Position numbers and translations under genes: made by a program
Assembly (NCBI GenBank): GCA_037176725.1
Contig: JAZBRS010000037.1
Coordinates: 11,054,001 to 11,118,000 of the forward strand
DNA from: Posidonia oceanica
Taxonomy: Eukaryota; Streptophyta; Magnoliopsida; Alismatales; Posidoniaceae
Direction of reading: 5' to 3'
DNA: 64,000 bases
Notes under the pieces: model-generated
What the model was told of the DNA's origin: nothing
Databases searched by the model: none
The model's input: the letters and a program-made list of their open reading frames with translations, nothing else
Shown here: positions 1 to 10,385 of the stretch, piece after piece
How positions within the stretch are numbered: the first letter of the stretch is position 1
Layout of the letters: each line of letters starts with the position of its first letter

Positions 1-212
1 AAGAAAACTCCCTTTTGATATGGATGGTATGCAATAGAATGCAATACGCCGTTGGCGTGGTTGAAGATGGAAGAGGATTGAAGCTCTCTCAAAACTCTTT
101 CTCAACTCACTTGATTTCCACAACTTTTCTCTCATAAATTTTCCTCTAAAATTGTGTTCCTTTTCTCCCAAAAACCATCACAAATTCTCATGGACCCTCT
201 GGGGATACCCTT

Positions 213-222
213 GCTTTTATAG
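213..222 (-). promoter_or_regulatory. TATA-like box of the minus-strand LTR
   Basis: The minus strand reads CTATAAAAGC. It lies about 590 bp into the LTR and downstream (minus-strand sense) of the inverted-repeat units at 286-598, which would place those units in U3. Promoter activity is inferred from the motif and its position only. Confidence 0.45.
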
Positions 223-285
223 AAGCAGGAGAGGAATAAAAAAGAACACAAATGCCAAGTCAGCAGAATTTCCTGTTTCAGAAGT

Positions 286-341
286 GTTATATGCTGGAAA
301 ACTAGCGTATAACGTTATAAGTGAGAGTCCCAGCGTATAAT
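286..341. repeat. Two 28-bp hairpin units in an LTR
   Basis: Unit 1 (286-313) runs from GTTATATGC to GCGTATAAC. Unit 2 (314-341) runs from GTTATAAGT to GCGTATAAT. Each unit has complementary ends around a loop of about 10 bp, with one or two mismatches. Both units are exactly 28 bp and abut. The design matches the 29-bp units of LTR B (36950-39339), but the stem bases differ. Confidence 0.7.
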
Positions 342-514
342 GACCTCCAAGACATAACTGTCAGGATAAGAGAAGATTCTCCAATTAAGGAGTCATTAAG
401 TGTGTTTAAACTCAGCTTTGATAGCTTTGACCAGTCAACAGGATCAAAGAAGGCAAAAAAAAGATTTTCGGATTTGGCCAAATAAGGAAAGCTTTGGACT
501 GACTGGGTTGCCCT

Positions 515-598
515 GTTGGACACTGGAAAACCAGCGGTCAATGTTAGCCACTATAGAACCAGCGGCCAACGTTGTACGCAAAGGAGCTAGCGTACAAC
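515..598. repeat. Three 28-bp hairpin units in an LTR
   Basis: Three abutting 28-bp units occupy 515-542 (GTTGGACAC to GCGGTCAAT), 543-570 (GTTAGCCAC to GCGGCCAAC) and 571-598 (GTTGTACGC to GCGTACAAC). The last has a perfect 9-bp stem. The first two have mismatches or G-T pairs. The GTT and AAC/AAT ends stay constant while the stem core changes on both arms. Confidence 0.7.
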
Positions 599-810
599 AC
601 CCTTAGTCAGTTCAATTTCCAAATTTGGTCAGGACATGAAAAACACTCAAGTTGCCGACACTTAGGGCTTAGATAAGGATAACATTTTGGACTAAGGAGA
701 AAACATTTGGCTTGAGTGAGACATCTTGGATTGGGCAGAGGGCTTCTAAGGGCGACCTAATGCAAGAGACTATACTAACATAAAGGAAGTGCCAAAATGG
801 GGTATCTACA

Positions 811-1139
811 TTTACATGCAATGATTCCTCAATAGTAAGAGTTCTTTTATTATAAATTCTATATGCTTTGCTTCTAGAGGAATATCCAAGAAATATTCCT
901 TCATCAGATTTAGGATCAAATTTATCCAAATTATCCTTGGTATTTAAAATAAAACATTTGCAACCAAAAACTTTAAAATTGGCAATCTATGGGGTCTTGT
1001 AAAACCAAAGCTCAAAAGGAGTTTTATTTAAGATAGGTCTAAGTAAAACTCGATTCAAAATATAACATGCTGTATTGACAACCTCAGCCCAGAAATGCTT
1101 AGGTAAATTGTTTTCACATAGCATAGTCCTAGCCATTTC
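811..1139 (-). pseudogene. Copia integrase C-terminal / RT-linker remnant
   Basis: In the frame that continues the integrase, the minus strand encodes recognisable copia sequence. It includes residues after ERKNRTL, the segment FKVFGCKCF and the motif FDPKSDEGIFLGYS, typical of the region joining integrase to reverse transcriptase. Two stops break it: TAA directly after NRTL, where relatives usually have glutamine (a C to T change would explain it), and TAG before IANFKVFG. The frame ends at 811, where the foreign LTR begins. No RT motif is reached in the window. Confidence 0.7.
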
Positions 1140-1690
1140 TTATAATGTTCTATTTTTCCTTTCAATAACCCCATTTTGTTGTGGAGTTCTTGGAAAAGAG
1201 AAATTGTATTGAAATCCATTTTCTTCACAGAAATTTTCAAAACTATCATTTTCAAACTCTCCTCCATGGTCACTTCTATTTTTGATAATGTTTAATCCTT
1301 TTTCGTTTTGGACCTTTTTGCAAAACTTTTGAAATTCCAAAAATACATCATTTTTGTTGGTTAAAAACAATACCCAAGTAAATCTCGAGAAATCATCAAC
1401 CAAAACAAAAGCATATCTCTTTCCTCCTAAATTTAGAGTTCTACTAGGACCAAATAAATCGATATGAAGCAACTCTAATGGTTTGGTGGTAGAAATCATT
1501 TCTTTAGTTTTGAAAGAGGATTTAATTTGTTTTTCAAATTGACATGCATCACAAAGTTTGTCCTTTTTGAAATCAACTTTTGGTAAACCATTTATAAAAT
1601 CACCTTTGGATAATCTTGATAATTGTCCCATATTGGCATGGCCAAGCTTTCTATGCCATAGCCAAGCATCATCATTTGTAGAAGCTACGC
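1140..1690 (-). pseudogene. Copia integrase core, degraded
   Basis: The minus-strand frame contains the pre-integrase region (WHRKLGHANMGQL, C-x2-C in LCDACQF) followed by the catalytic core. Asp lies in LLHIDLFGP, Asp in RSDHGGEF and Glu in GVIERKNRTL, so all three DDE residues survive. The protein would insert the cDNA copy into nuclear DNA. The frame is joined to the protease only through a one-base shift in an A-run near 1697-1710, and it ends at a stop just after the catalytic Glu. It is a non-functional remnant with readable domains. Confidence 0.85.
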
Positions 1691-1696
1691 ATGATA

Positions 1697-2065
1697 TTAT
1701 TTTATTTTTTTATAGGATATTTTAATCTTATACACATTATGCTTTCTATTTCCAGTAAATATTATTTGATTTGAAGTTGATTCAAAAATAGTGCATTCCT
1801 TTTTATCGAATAAAACTTTGTAACCAATATCACATAATTGACTAATGCTAATTAAATTATGTTTTAAGCCATCAACTAACAGAATATTTTCAATAGAGGG
1901 ATTTTCAGGATTACCTACATTTTCTATCCCGATAATTGTTCCTTTGCCATTATCTCCAAATGTAACTGTTCCTTCATCTTTGGACTTAAGAATGCTCAAG
2001 AGATTATGATCTTCGGTCATGTGACGAGAGCAACCACTGTCCAAAATCCATTTTGAGTTCATCAT
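1697..2065 (-). pseudogene. Copia aspartic protease, degraded
   Basis: The frame starts near NSKWILDSGCSRHMT, the classical copia protease active-site stretch with the DSG triad. It continues into LVDGLKHNLISISQLCD, which is highly typical of the copia protease C-terminal half. The protease would cut the Gag-Pol polyprotein. The frame is shifted relative to gag upstream (the gag frame ends in TGA overlapping this frame at 2062-2065) and relative to integrase downstream, so at least two indels separate parts of what is normally one copia frame. Confidence 0.85.
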
Positions 2066-3276
2066 GCTCCTACATTAGAGGATAATAAAGCTTTAGGAAC
2101 CCACATTTTGGTAAGACAAAATCTACTGTTTCCAAGTCTATCCCTCTCTACCCACTTAGATGGATTTGGTTTCTTTATCACAAATATGTATTTTTCATGT
2201 GTTGTTTCTCTAATAAATCTATTTTTGTATGGTTTCTCCTTGAAAGAGGAATAACCAATACCTTGTTTATACATTGAAGATCTTTGATTAGATAATAATA
2301 GGTCTAGAGTTTGCTTTCCTTTTGTAAATTTTACAACAGTATTATAGAGATCATTACTCTTATCCTTCAAGATTTTTACATCCTTTTCTAAATTTGAAAT
2401 CTTGTATCTCATATGTTTTACCTCCATATTTAATTCTATATTCTTAAGATTCAGATTTTCATTTTCAGATAATAGTTTTTCTCCTTCATTTATTAGAGTA
2501 TCATTCTTCTTTGTTAAATCATTATTTTGTTGATTTAGAAGTTTTGATGATGATTTTAGGTTTTTATATTTTTCATATAAGTCATTAAAGGCTTCAAGAA
2601 GTTCTTCCATGTCATCATTTTGGGAGATAGGGCAATCTTCTTGTGCTGTGAAACACATGTTTGCCTTTTCAGAGTCAGAGGATGGATCTTCATCAGAGGA
2701 AGAATCCATCTCATCCCATGTGGCTTGGAGAGCCTTTTTCTTAGGCCTTCTATTTTCATTTCTAAATTTCTTTATTTTAAGTAAGGGGCAATCTCTTTTG
2801 AAATGTCCTGGTTTGTTACAGTTAAAACACAAAGGTGCTTCTTCTTGTTCATTAAATCTTACTTTTCTTGAGAATATTTTGTTTCTTATAAATCGTTTGA
2901 ATTTTCTAGTAAGAAGAGCTATTTCATCATCATCTTCACTTTCAGTTTCTAAGTTTGTGGTTGTTTTTAGTGTAATTATCTTTTTGCTTGGTTGTTTTTC
3001 ATTTTCTTTTTCTTGCATTTGTACTTCATATGAGGTTAAATTTCCAATTAAACTTTCTAAGGAATAAGTGGATAGATCTTTAGCTTCTTCTATAGCAGTA
3101 GTTTTCTTTTCCCATTCAGGGGTTAAAGATCTTAACACTTTTCTGACTAAATCACATTGAGGATAAGTCTTTCCTAGAGATTGAAGAGAGTTTGTGATAT
3201 CACAGAATCTAGTAAACATTTCTCCTATGGGCTCATTTGGTTTCATTTTAAAAAGTTCATATTTATGTACAAGCAT
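2062..3276 (-). pseudogene. Copia Gag, main part
   Basis: This is the capsid/nucleocapsid part of a copia polyprotein. It has an N-terminal helical gag domain (for example LVHKYELFKM and IGEMFTRFCDI), a CCHC zinc knuckle CFNCNKPGHFKRDC around residue 150, an acidic stretch, then a long Asn/Lys/Leu-rich coiled coil (residues about 230-310). It ends with the segment LDLLLSNQRS, typical of SIRE-like gag. The true start lies further upstream: the same gag continues in another frame at 3453-3635 and also reads openly from about 3277 to 3455. A one-base deletion near 3455-3458 splits it. Confidence 0.85.
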
Positions 3277-3452
3277 ATTGATTTTTGTTTCCTTAACTTG
3301 GTTAGTCCCTTCATGGGTTACTTCAAGATTATGCCATGCTTCTTGTGCGGTTGTACAATTTGATATTTTATTAAATTGTTCATGATTTACAGCACAAAAG
3401 ATTATATTAAGCCCTTTTGCATCTAAGGTGGCTAATCTCTCATCTTCTTCAT

Positions 3453-3635
3453 TCAGTCTTTATATGGTTTTTCATTTTTAGGAAATCCATTAATTGTTAT
3501 ATCCCATAATTTGAAATTTGTCGATTTTAAATATACTATCATTCTACATTTCCAATAGCTGTAATTGTTTCCATCGAAAAGTGGAGGTCTGTTAATGCTT
3601 TGACCCTCAATTGCATTATTACTGTTAAAGGCCAT
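3453..3635 (-). pseudogene. Copia Gag N-terminus (DUF4219-like)
   Basis: The predicted start is at 3635. The first 60 residues carry RPPLFDGNNYSYWKCRM, the conserved beginning of plant copia Gag proteins (DUF4219 region: F-x-G-x-N-Y-x-x-W). The frame stops at 3453 because of an apparent one-base deletion. The following gag sequence is open in the neighbouring frame without other damage for about 180 bp. It lies about 50 bp downstream (minus-strand sense) of the PBS, the expected distance for copia. Confidence 0.85.
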
Positions 3636-3683
3636 TTTTCTTAGTCTAAAAGGATAGTTAGATCTTAACTTCTAGACAACTTG

Positions 3684-3695
3684 GCTCTGATACCA
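3684..3695 (-). other. Copia primer binding site (initiator tRNA-Met)
   Basis: The minus strand reads TGGTATCAGAGC, the standard plant copia PBS complementary to the 3' end of initiator tRNA-Met. It is separated from the LTR end (position 3698) by two bases. Confidence 0.92.
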
Positions 3696-4210
3696 ATTGT
3701 TAGGATCAAGAGGCAACTCTAGAGGGGGGTGAATAGAGTATTTTAAATTTAAATAAAATTTTAACCAGTTTTAACAGATCAATAGATAATATTCAAAATA
3801 AAAGATATAAGAAGAACAGTTTGAATGATTACTACAACAATCACAGAAAGGGAAGAGAGGCAATGATAATAGACACAGTATATATAATGGTTCAGCCAAC
3901 CCGGCCTAGTCCACTCCCAGATTCTCTCTGGAGTTCCCTTAATCTTTATCAAATAATACAACACTTACTTGATGAAGAATACCACCTCTGCAAACACTAG
4001 CAGAGCTCTTCTCACAACCCGAGAAGGATGTTCCTTGTTTACAGTAAACTAAGTAGTACCCCCTTTTTGATCTCTTAAAGAAACTTTCACAAGATGCAGC
4101 CTTTTGGATTCTTTTGGGAGTATTCTCACTAGTATGGAGCTTGTAGCTTAGTAAAGGAGTAGTACATAGGCTAGTTGATTGTAGGTACCTTTGGTGGGTC
4201 CTAAAGGATC

Positions 4211-4220
4211 CTATTTATAG
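4211..4220 (-). promoter_or_regulatory. TATA-like box in copia LTR
   Basis: The minus strand reads CTATAAATAG, about 700 bp into the 1222-bp LTR. The cluster of CGG-N4-CCG palindromes is 65-350 bp upstream of it, a normal place for U3 promoter elements. Confidence 0.5.
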
Positions 4221-4284
4221 ATAAAACATGGCCCAAGTCTGTGTCTAACGGCTAGCTCAACATTAACAAACGGCTAGTATAAAA

Positions 4285-4557
4285 CGGTATACCGATATGA
4301 AATGGTTGACCGAAAATCTCCAACGTTCGACTAAATCGGTATTCCGGTATGAAACGGTGTTCCGATATTAATCTGAGCTGAAGACAAATACTACCGGTGT
4401 TTCAGTGAATTTCGGAGCTAAGACCCTTACTTCAAGTAACGGTATGCCGTTATAAAAACAGTGTTCCATTTTTATCCAATGGTCTTAATTAAATGATATT
4501 TTTGCTAATTAACCTTCTACCCTGAGGAACAGTATACCGGTGAAAATCGGTATTCCG
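4285..4557. promoter_or_regulatory. Cluster of CGG-N4-CCG palindromes in copia U3
   Basis: Seven related 10-mers occur: CGGTATACCG (4285-4294, perfect palindrome), CGGTATTCCG (4337-4346), CGGTGTTCCG (4355-4364), CGGTATGCCG (4440-4449), CAGTGTTCCA (4459-4468), CAGTATACCG (4530-4539) and CGGTATTCCG (4548-4557). The last two also form a 6-bp stem, ATACCG/CGGTAT, around an 8-base loop. They look like binding sites for a dimeric protein or like small hairpins. Which of these is right cannot be told from sequence. Confidence 0.6.
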
Positions 4558-4919
4558 TTTCTATCCCAACTTCTAAACTTTGAGGTTTTTCTAAGTGTAG
4601 TCCCCAGGTTTGGGTGAGGGTGATATCCCAACTGTTTTTGGGATTTTCTTGGATATCCGTTACATCCTTTCTTAGAGTATACAGATAAAGAAATATACAC
4701 AAAATTACAACATAAACACATTTTGACTTGATCTTTCTTCTTGTCCTTGAGTAGTCTCCGATGTAGAAATTTCTTCTGCATTCCATGCTATACTTGATAT
4801 TCTTCAATGATTGACTTTTCTCAGATAATCCACCTATCTTAAAAATCAACTGAATAATAATCTCAAGTAATATCAATTTGTTATCATCAAAATATTTATA
4901 TCACGGATATTTTTCAACA

Positions 4920-6033
4920 GTAGTGTCCCTGCCAAGAATGCTCCATCGCCCAGTACTACAAAGCAAACAGGCAAGTATATCAGTACGGCCAATAGATAAA
5001 CAGAGTTGAAAGTAATTCAGAACAGAAATAAGCTTAACACTTACAGTAACCAGGGGATACAGGCCCACGTACAACTGGTAGTTCCTGCGAACTACGTCAT
5101 CCAAGCCACATAGAAGATATGCATAGCTAGCGCCTCCCCAATCATAGCGCCAAAGCTCGCCTAAGTCAGCTAGGTAAACGAGCCAATCTGCATGGACACA
5201 GTACCCAGACACATCATAGAAGATGACTCCTAGCAGATCTAGTAGGAAATGGCGAAGAACAAAGGCTGCCTCCAGCGAGCCGGGAGCCGGGTCTGGCCAG
5301 ATCTTGCTCCATTCCCGCAGCCAGGACGCATGGAAGTTGTAGGTCAAGCGCGTCTGATCCGGCGCCGACCTCCCTAGCAACTCAGGCACTCTAGCGTATC
5401 CTAGAACGCCCTTGCCCACTATAGGCTCCCCTCCAAAGGTCAACCCTGACAGCAAGGCCCAGTGCTCAGGCAAGATCGTCATCTCCCTGTACGGGAAGTG
5501 GAAGGTATGCGACTCGAACCGCCACCGCTCAGCCAAAGCCTGGAAAAAGTTGTAGTGGCCGTGAATGGCCGGGATCCTCAGGAAGCTGCCAAAGGGACTC
5601 TGATGTAGTAAAAAGTCTCGCAAAAATTTTGGCAGATGACGAAAATGAACCAACATCAGTGCCCAGCCGCACCGCATCACCCGGCGGGAGTCCCCGTCCT
5701 GTGTAAGTAGCAAAACAGGTCAAAAAAGGCCAACATACATGCGAAGCAAGTGACTAACAGGGGAGGAGTTGCCTTACCTCGAACCAGTCCTGGTCGCAGA
5801 TGTGGTCCCCACTAAGCAAGCGACCACCATAATTTCCCGCTTCCTACCAAGAGTTCAAAGCATGAATCAGAAGCAGAACCATTTTTAAAGACAGAAGCAG
5901 AAACAGAAGTACAGACTGAAAAGCTGGGTTTTGAATCTACCTTTAAGGGAATGGCCGGACCTGGACTAGCGGAACCCTCCCGCGAGTCATCCGAGTCAGA
6001 AGCGCCCCCAAACGCCTGGGATCTCGAGGCTCG
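4920..6033 (-). pseudogene. PMD (aminotransferase-like plant mobile domain) gene, 3' end cut by copia
   Basis: Reading the minus strand with good GT-AG borders gives four exons: 6033-5941 (31 codons, start unresolved), 5843-5778 (22 codons, ending DQDWFE), 5698-5045 (218 codons) and 4955-4920 (12 codons, then the copia LTR). All joins are phase 0, and the introns are 97, 79 and 89 bp. Exon 3 holds a typical PMD: FRIPAIHGHY-like N-part, FHFPYREMTILPEHWALLSGL, then REWSKIW and a C-terminal WGGASYAYLLCGLDDV. PMDs occur in the nuclear MAIN/MAIL proteins and in several plant transposons; their biochemical activity is not settled. No start codon is visible in exon 1, where a TAG lies upstream in frame at 6034-6036. 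It could be a host gene fragment or cargo of an older element. The copia insertion removed the 3' part. Confidence 0.65.
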
Positions 6034-7726
6034 CTATCCCCGAGACCTCGAGCTCGAGGCACTGCTCGTGCCCGCTCGCCTCGAACTAGACTACAAAGCC
6101 GAAAATCGAGAGATTCAAAATATGTCATGTATAGATGCAAGAAAAAGCATACAAACAGCATTTATTCTGTAAAGCCATGCCAAAACATAGGCAAAATAAT
6201 ACATACACAAAAGCAAGTGACGGGCATGCTAAACGGGGAATCACAAGTGCAACCCTGCCTTACGCATGCAAATCAAGCAAATAGCAATGCAAAGACATCT
6301 TTATCATGTATTTGGGCAAATACTGGTATTTAAATTACAGCCAAACAAAGCATCATCAAGCCTAACAAGAATACAGGGCATAGGTTGCAAACAAAATCAG
6401 AGGAGCAGTGCTAGATTTAATCATGCATATTCAAATAGGCTCATGGCACATTAGTTCAAGCCAGAATTGCAAATCTGTTGCGGGAATCAATAAATGAGAA
6501 AACAAGCATGGCATATATCAGCATTCAGACAAGGATGGCATTCAATCCGGCATACAAAAAATCAGGAAGGCAAGACATGGATTTTCTCATGTATACACGA
6601 GCTTGTTCATGGCATTCAAATCAGAAATCAAAAAAATCAGCCTTTATAATGGAGATGAATCAAGCATAGTATGTCAAGCATGGCAAAAGAAAAACAAGCA
6701 GAGTAAAAGAAAATCATCAGGAAGCAGAGCAAAGAGGCATTTCACAGGCACCCATCTTTGCATTTCATACTGCAAAAAAAAAGAAAAAACAGAAAAAATG
6801 CAACAGACACCCATAGCCCGCCGGCCAAGCCTCCATTCACAAGCATCCAACCTACCAGCCGAGCACTCCCCCTCCAAGTCTCCAGTCGGCCGGGCGTCCA
6901 TAGCCGTGCCTCCACACCGCCGAAACAGCACCCCGTGCGGCTGAGCATTGCGCCCAGTGGCAGTCCCACCAAAGTGCCGAGCCATCCTAGCACCGTCGAG
7001 CACCCTCCTCTCGAACCCAACAGCTGACACCATCCCAATGCCGCCCACAAGCCTCCAGCTCGCCGACAGCCCCCTGTCCGGCGACACCCTGGAAGAGAAA
7101 AGAAGAAGGGGGCGGCATACAAAAAAGAGAACAAAAGAAGAAGGGGGCATGCCATTTTTCAATGTCGCCAGAGAGTTGCTCTTGCTGCCGGAGGTCAATC
7201 CTAGCCCCGGTCGCGCGTCCCGCACTCACAGAAGTCCTTCCACGGAGGAGTTTTCCAAGCCTTGTGCCGCCACACACCGCCGCTCTCAATCTCACCGACG
7301 ATGCCACACCCGCTACGTGCACAGGAGAGGGAGAAGAGGAAGACGACCGTTTGCTATGAGGGTGGAAGAAGAAGAGACAAATGAGGAGATCAGGGCATAG
7401 ACGTGTCTTATTCTTTAAAAAAAAAAATGCAAATCAAAACTTTGGCTGAAAAATAAATGAACAGTAAAGCTGCAAATGCAATCAAAAACTTTGGCAAATC
7501 AAGTGAAATAGTGCATCCTCACCACAAAGCAGTTGCAAGCAGTTACCCTGGTGGGAGCCGCCAGGTTTTAAAACCTTCAGCATTCCCGGCAAATTTCCTC
7601 AGGGGCTAAAATGTAATTTACCTAGAAAATTTGCAATCACACTGTAACTTTGCAGCAAATTGACCAGAACTCCCTCCACTTGAGGAAATTGTCATGGAGC
7701 CCAGTACAGGTGGATATCACCAAATG
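6034..7726. other. Non-coding stretch left of element A
   Basis: No convincing gene is present. The stretch 6120-6760 is rich in GCAT/ATGC words like retrotransposon UTRs seen elsewhere in the window. The stretch 6820-7370 is GC-rich with overlapping low-complexity frames on both strands and no recognisable domain. The stretch 7400-7726 is AT-rich. It is the target DNA of element A, whose duplication GTCCC is at 7727-7731. Confidence 0.5.
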
Positions 7727-7731
7727 GTCCC
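7727..7731. repeat. Target site duplication of element A, left copy (GTCCC)
   Basis: GTCCC directly precedes the TG of the 5' LTR and is repeated exactly at 34823-34827 after the 3' LTR. Five base pairs is the usual Ty3/gypsy duplication. Confidence 0.93.
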
Positions 7732-8859
7732 TGTTGACACCCCATTTTGACAGGCTGGATCGTTTGGAGCCTTCCGGTGGCTGCTGGACCCGAACCTACC
7801 GAACCCAGACCCAAACCTACACCTTCCTCTCCATCTTTCCCCTCAAAACAGGCCTGAACTTGACCTGAGCTTACCCCCCTTTCCCGAATCTGAAAACCCA
7901 CCAAAATCCACAGGAACACTCACCCCTGATGACTTAGCAGACCCACCAAAAAGCCTGCAAAATCTCAAACCAGACCCCTCCCAAAAACCCTAGGAAACTT
8001 AGGCAAAACTACCCTTTTTCTACGCCTCAAAACCCCTCCAAAACTTCCTCAGAACCAAACCGAAACTCCGGGACCAGAACTAGAAACCCTAGACCCCGCA
8101 CCCGCCAAATTTCACCCCTTTCGGAGACCTTTAAGCCCCCTTCTCGCTGGAATTATCGTTTTCTCTCTCCGAGATTATCGTTTTCTCTCTCCTCTCTCTC
8201 TCCTGATTATCGTCTCTCTTTTCATCCCCTTTTCGCCCTCCTGCTGGCTTGGCAGCGGGCCCCCTTTGTACTCCTATCCCTTCTCTATCTTATTCCTATT
8301 TTTATTCTATTTTTACCATCTTCCTTGAATTTTAAAAAATCTTTTCTCTCAAACCTACCTCTTCCCCTTTTATTCTCCTTTTTCCCCTTTTCTTCTTCTT
8401 TTTCTTTTCTTCTTCCTCCCTTTGCAAAAAGCCTCAAAAATCCTTAAAAATCTGTAAAACCCCAAGACCTAAAAGAAACAAATCAGAATCCCCAGAAAAA
8501 GCAATTAAAAACATTAAATAAGTAATTAAAAACCCAAACTCAATTAAATCAAGCTAAAAAGAAAATCAAGCATGCAAACTAAAAAATGCAAAACAAACTA
8601 AAATAAAATACTGTAAAATCAACTAAAAAACTGAAATAAAATCAGAACCTACCAAAAATGAAAACCCCACTAAAAGAATTAAAAAACAAACCCCAGAGAG
8701 AAGAATTAAAAATCAAATACTAAAACAAGTAATTAAAGAGAACAAAAAACTTAACCTAATAAACATAAGAAAAAAAACAACATAAGAACTTAATTAAAAA
8801 AGGAAAAGAAAATACAGTTAAAAGACCTAAAATACTTAATCAAATCAGGAAAAATCCAA

Positions 8860-9190
8860 CTAAAAAACACCAAGAAGAATTAACAAATAAAAAACAAAAG
8901 CATGGGTCAAAAGACTTAAAAAAGGAAAATACAAAAGACTAGAACTAAAAGCCCAAAACCCACTCAAAATAATGTAAAAATAAATCCTAAAAATCCCAAC
9001 TAACATCCTAAAATACTTAACAAGAAAACACAATTTTAAAAACGATTTAAAAGAATTTAACCAACCCCTAATCAAGTGGAAAACAAATCAAAAACAAAAT
9101 AAAACCCTAAAGCCCTAATCAAGCCTAAAACACACTAATTAACCCAAAAACGGTCATTAAAAAATCCAGATATACACCTAACCTACAACC
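8860..9190. other. AT-rich, low-information LTR segment
   Basis: This adenine-rich stretch is full of AAAAC and TTAAT words, and the same holds in LTRs D and G. Short frames on the minus strand have no domain. Nothing further is seen in it. Confidence 0.6.
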
Positions 9191-10383
9191 CAAGTCATCC
9201 CATATTTTTATTTTTTTTTATCTTATTTTCTCCTATTTTTTCTTTCCATCTTTCTTTCTTCCTCCTTTTTTTATTTCCCTTTTCTTCCTTACTGGGCTCA
9301 TCAGCCCGTTCACCTTTTTTTCCTTTTTTTTTCGAAATCTCGGCCCGGCCCGCTGCTACAGTGCCGTCGTCCTCCTCCCGCGCGCCTGCCACCAGCTACA
9401 GTAGCCGCTGGCCTGCGCCTCTGCCCGCCTGCCATGCTGCCCTCCTGCCATCTCCAGGCACGCGCCGAACTCCGTCCGTGCCTCCTGCCATCGCCACGCC
9501 GGAGCATTCAATGCGGCAGGCCTGCAAAAGCGAGGAGGAGAGTTGTCAGATCAAGGGGGAGAGGAGGAGAAATCAGAGGACGTTTTCAGGAGAAAAGGAG
9601 AGGAGAAGAAGAGGATTTTACACCGGAGGAGAGACGAGGATTCAGAGGGCAATCCCGGGCGAGCGAGAGCCGCTTTCTTCCTTAGAAATCCACCCAGAAA
9701 AACCAGAGCTCCGCCCCATCACTCCGCTGAAATCAAACACCGGAAGCACCTCCAGAATCCACCGAAATTGATCCCCCAATCTCGCCCGAGCTCCAGCAAC
9801 CCTTCCCCTTCCTTCCCACAGCAAAACCACCCCGCATTTCCCCCGTGACACACGGAAAATCCAACCAGAACCCAACATCCCTTCCTCCAAAAATTCCCTC
9901 CTTCTCAGTCCCTGAAACTTGTCCAAACTCCTCCGAGCCACTCGCCTGAACCACATCTTCTCAGGCCACCCATCCCTCAGCCGAATAGCTCACCATACCT
10001 CCGACAGTCCACAACAAACACCTATGTGGATTTCTGCCCGAAACTCGACCCACCAGCCACCTCTCAATGCCGCGTCCCTCAGGCTAATCTAAACCCTTCC
10101 ACACCCTCACCGGACCTCCAGCAGTCCACCGGAAGCTGCCACCCGAGCCAGAGGGCGACAGACGGCCCTCCCCACCTCAAGCGACGCCACCTGCACCCAT
10201 TTCAGCCGTTTGCTCCCCCGGTCGCCGAAACTCCGCTCCAGGCACTCAGAAAGCTCCGGAGGATCGCGCGGAGCCGATCCCAACGCCCGCGAGCCGCCGA
10301 CGACGCCCGCACACTCCGGACGCCCACCTCCGGCAACTGCAGAATCCTCCTAGGTCGGGAGGACACTTCGGCCGCCCAAACAG

Positions 10384-10385
10384 GT
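10384..10385 (+). promoter_or_regulatory. Splice-donor-like site in LTR A
   Basis: AAACAG|GTAACC lies at the end of the GC-rich block. The same place holds AG|GT sites in D (52737), G (63493), E (58319) and B (37711), and CACA|GTGAGT in C (47899). The 3' LTR copy is at 31493. Conservation of position suggests a leader intron in LTR transcripts; the acceptor is not identified. Confidence 0.45.

Larger units (their letters stand above)
1..810 (-). mobile_element. Tat/Ogre-type LTR, minus strand, cut by window start
   Basis: Read on the minus strand, the sequence beginning at 810 starts TGTAGATACCCCATTTTGGC. This is the same terminal signature as the other Tat-type LTRs in the window (TGTAGACACCCCATTTTGAC at 36747). 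To the right of 810 the copia reading frame resumes at once, so this LTR was inserted into the copia element. A TATA-like CTATAAAAGC lies on the minus strand at 213-222. Inverted-repeat units lie 210-525 bp into the LTR, upstream of that TATA. The other LTR end, any internal region and the target duplication lie outside the window, so solo LTR versus full element cannot be decided. Confidence 0.75.
811..4919 (-). mobile_element. Ty1/copia element, SIRE-like, 5' part, minus strand
   Basis: Read right to left, the element has a 1222-bp 5' LTR (4919-3698), a PBS TGGTATCAGAGC fitting initiator tRNA-Met (3695-3684), gag, protease and integrase. It is then interrupted at 810 by another LTR, so RT, RNase H and the 3' LTR must lie left of the window. 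The order gag, protease, integrase is the copia order. A long gag with a coiled-coil C-terminal half suggests the SIRE/Maximus lineage. The reading frame is broken by at least three small frameshifts and stop codons, so this copy is dead. The base pairs flanking the LTR on the right (4920-4924, GTAGT) are the likely target duplication, but the partner copy is not visible. Confidence 0.85.
3698..4919 (-). mobile_element. 5' LTR of the copia element, 1222 bp
   Basis: On the minus strand the LTR begins TGTTGAAAAATATCC at 4919 and ends CTAACA at 3698, with TG...CA termini. A TATA-like CTATAAATAG lies at 4211-4220 on the minus strand. Seven near-palindromic 10-mers (CGG-N4-CCG type) lie upstream of it at 4285-4557. 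The only copy in the window is this one. Confidence 0.88.

Noticed and set aside
6674..7400. Overlapping frames on both strands before element A
   Set aside because: GC-rich compositional frames with no recognisable domain and no start context.
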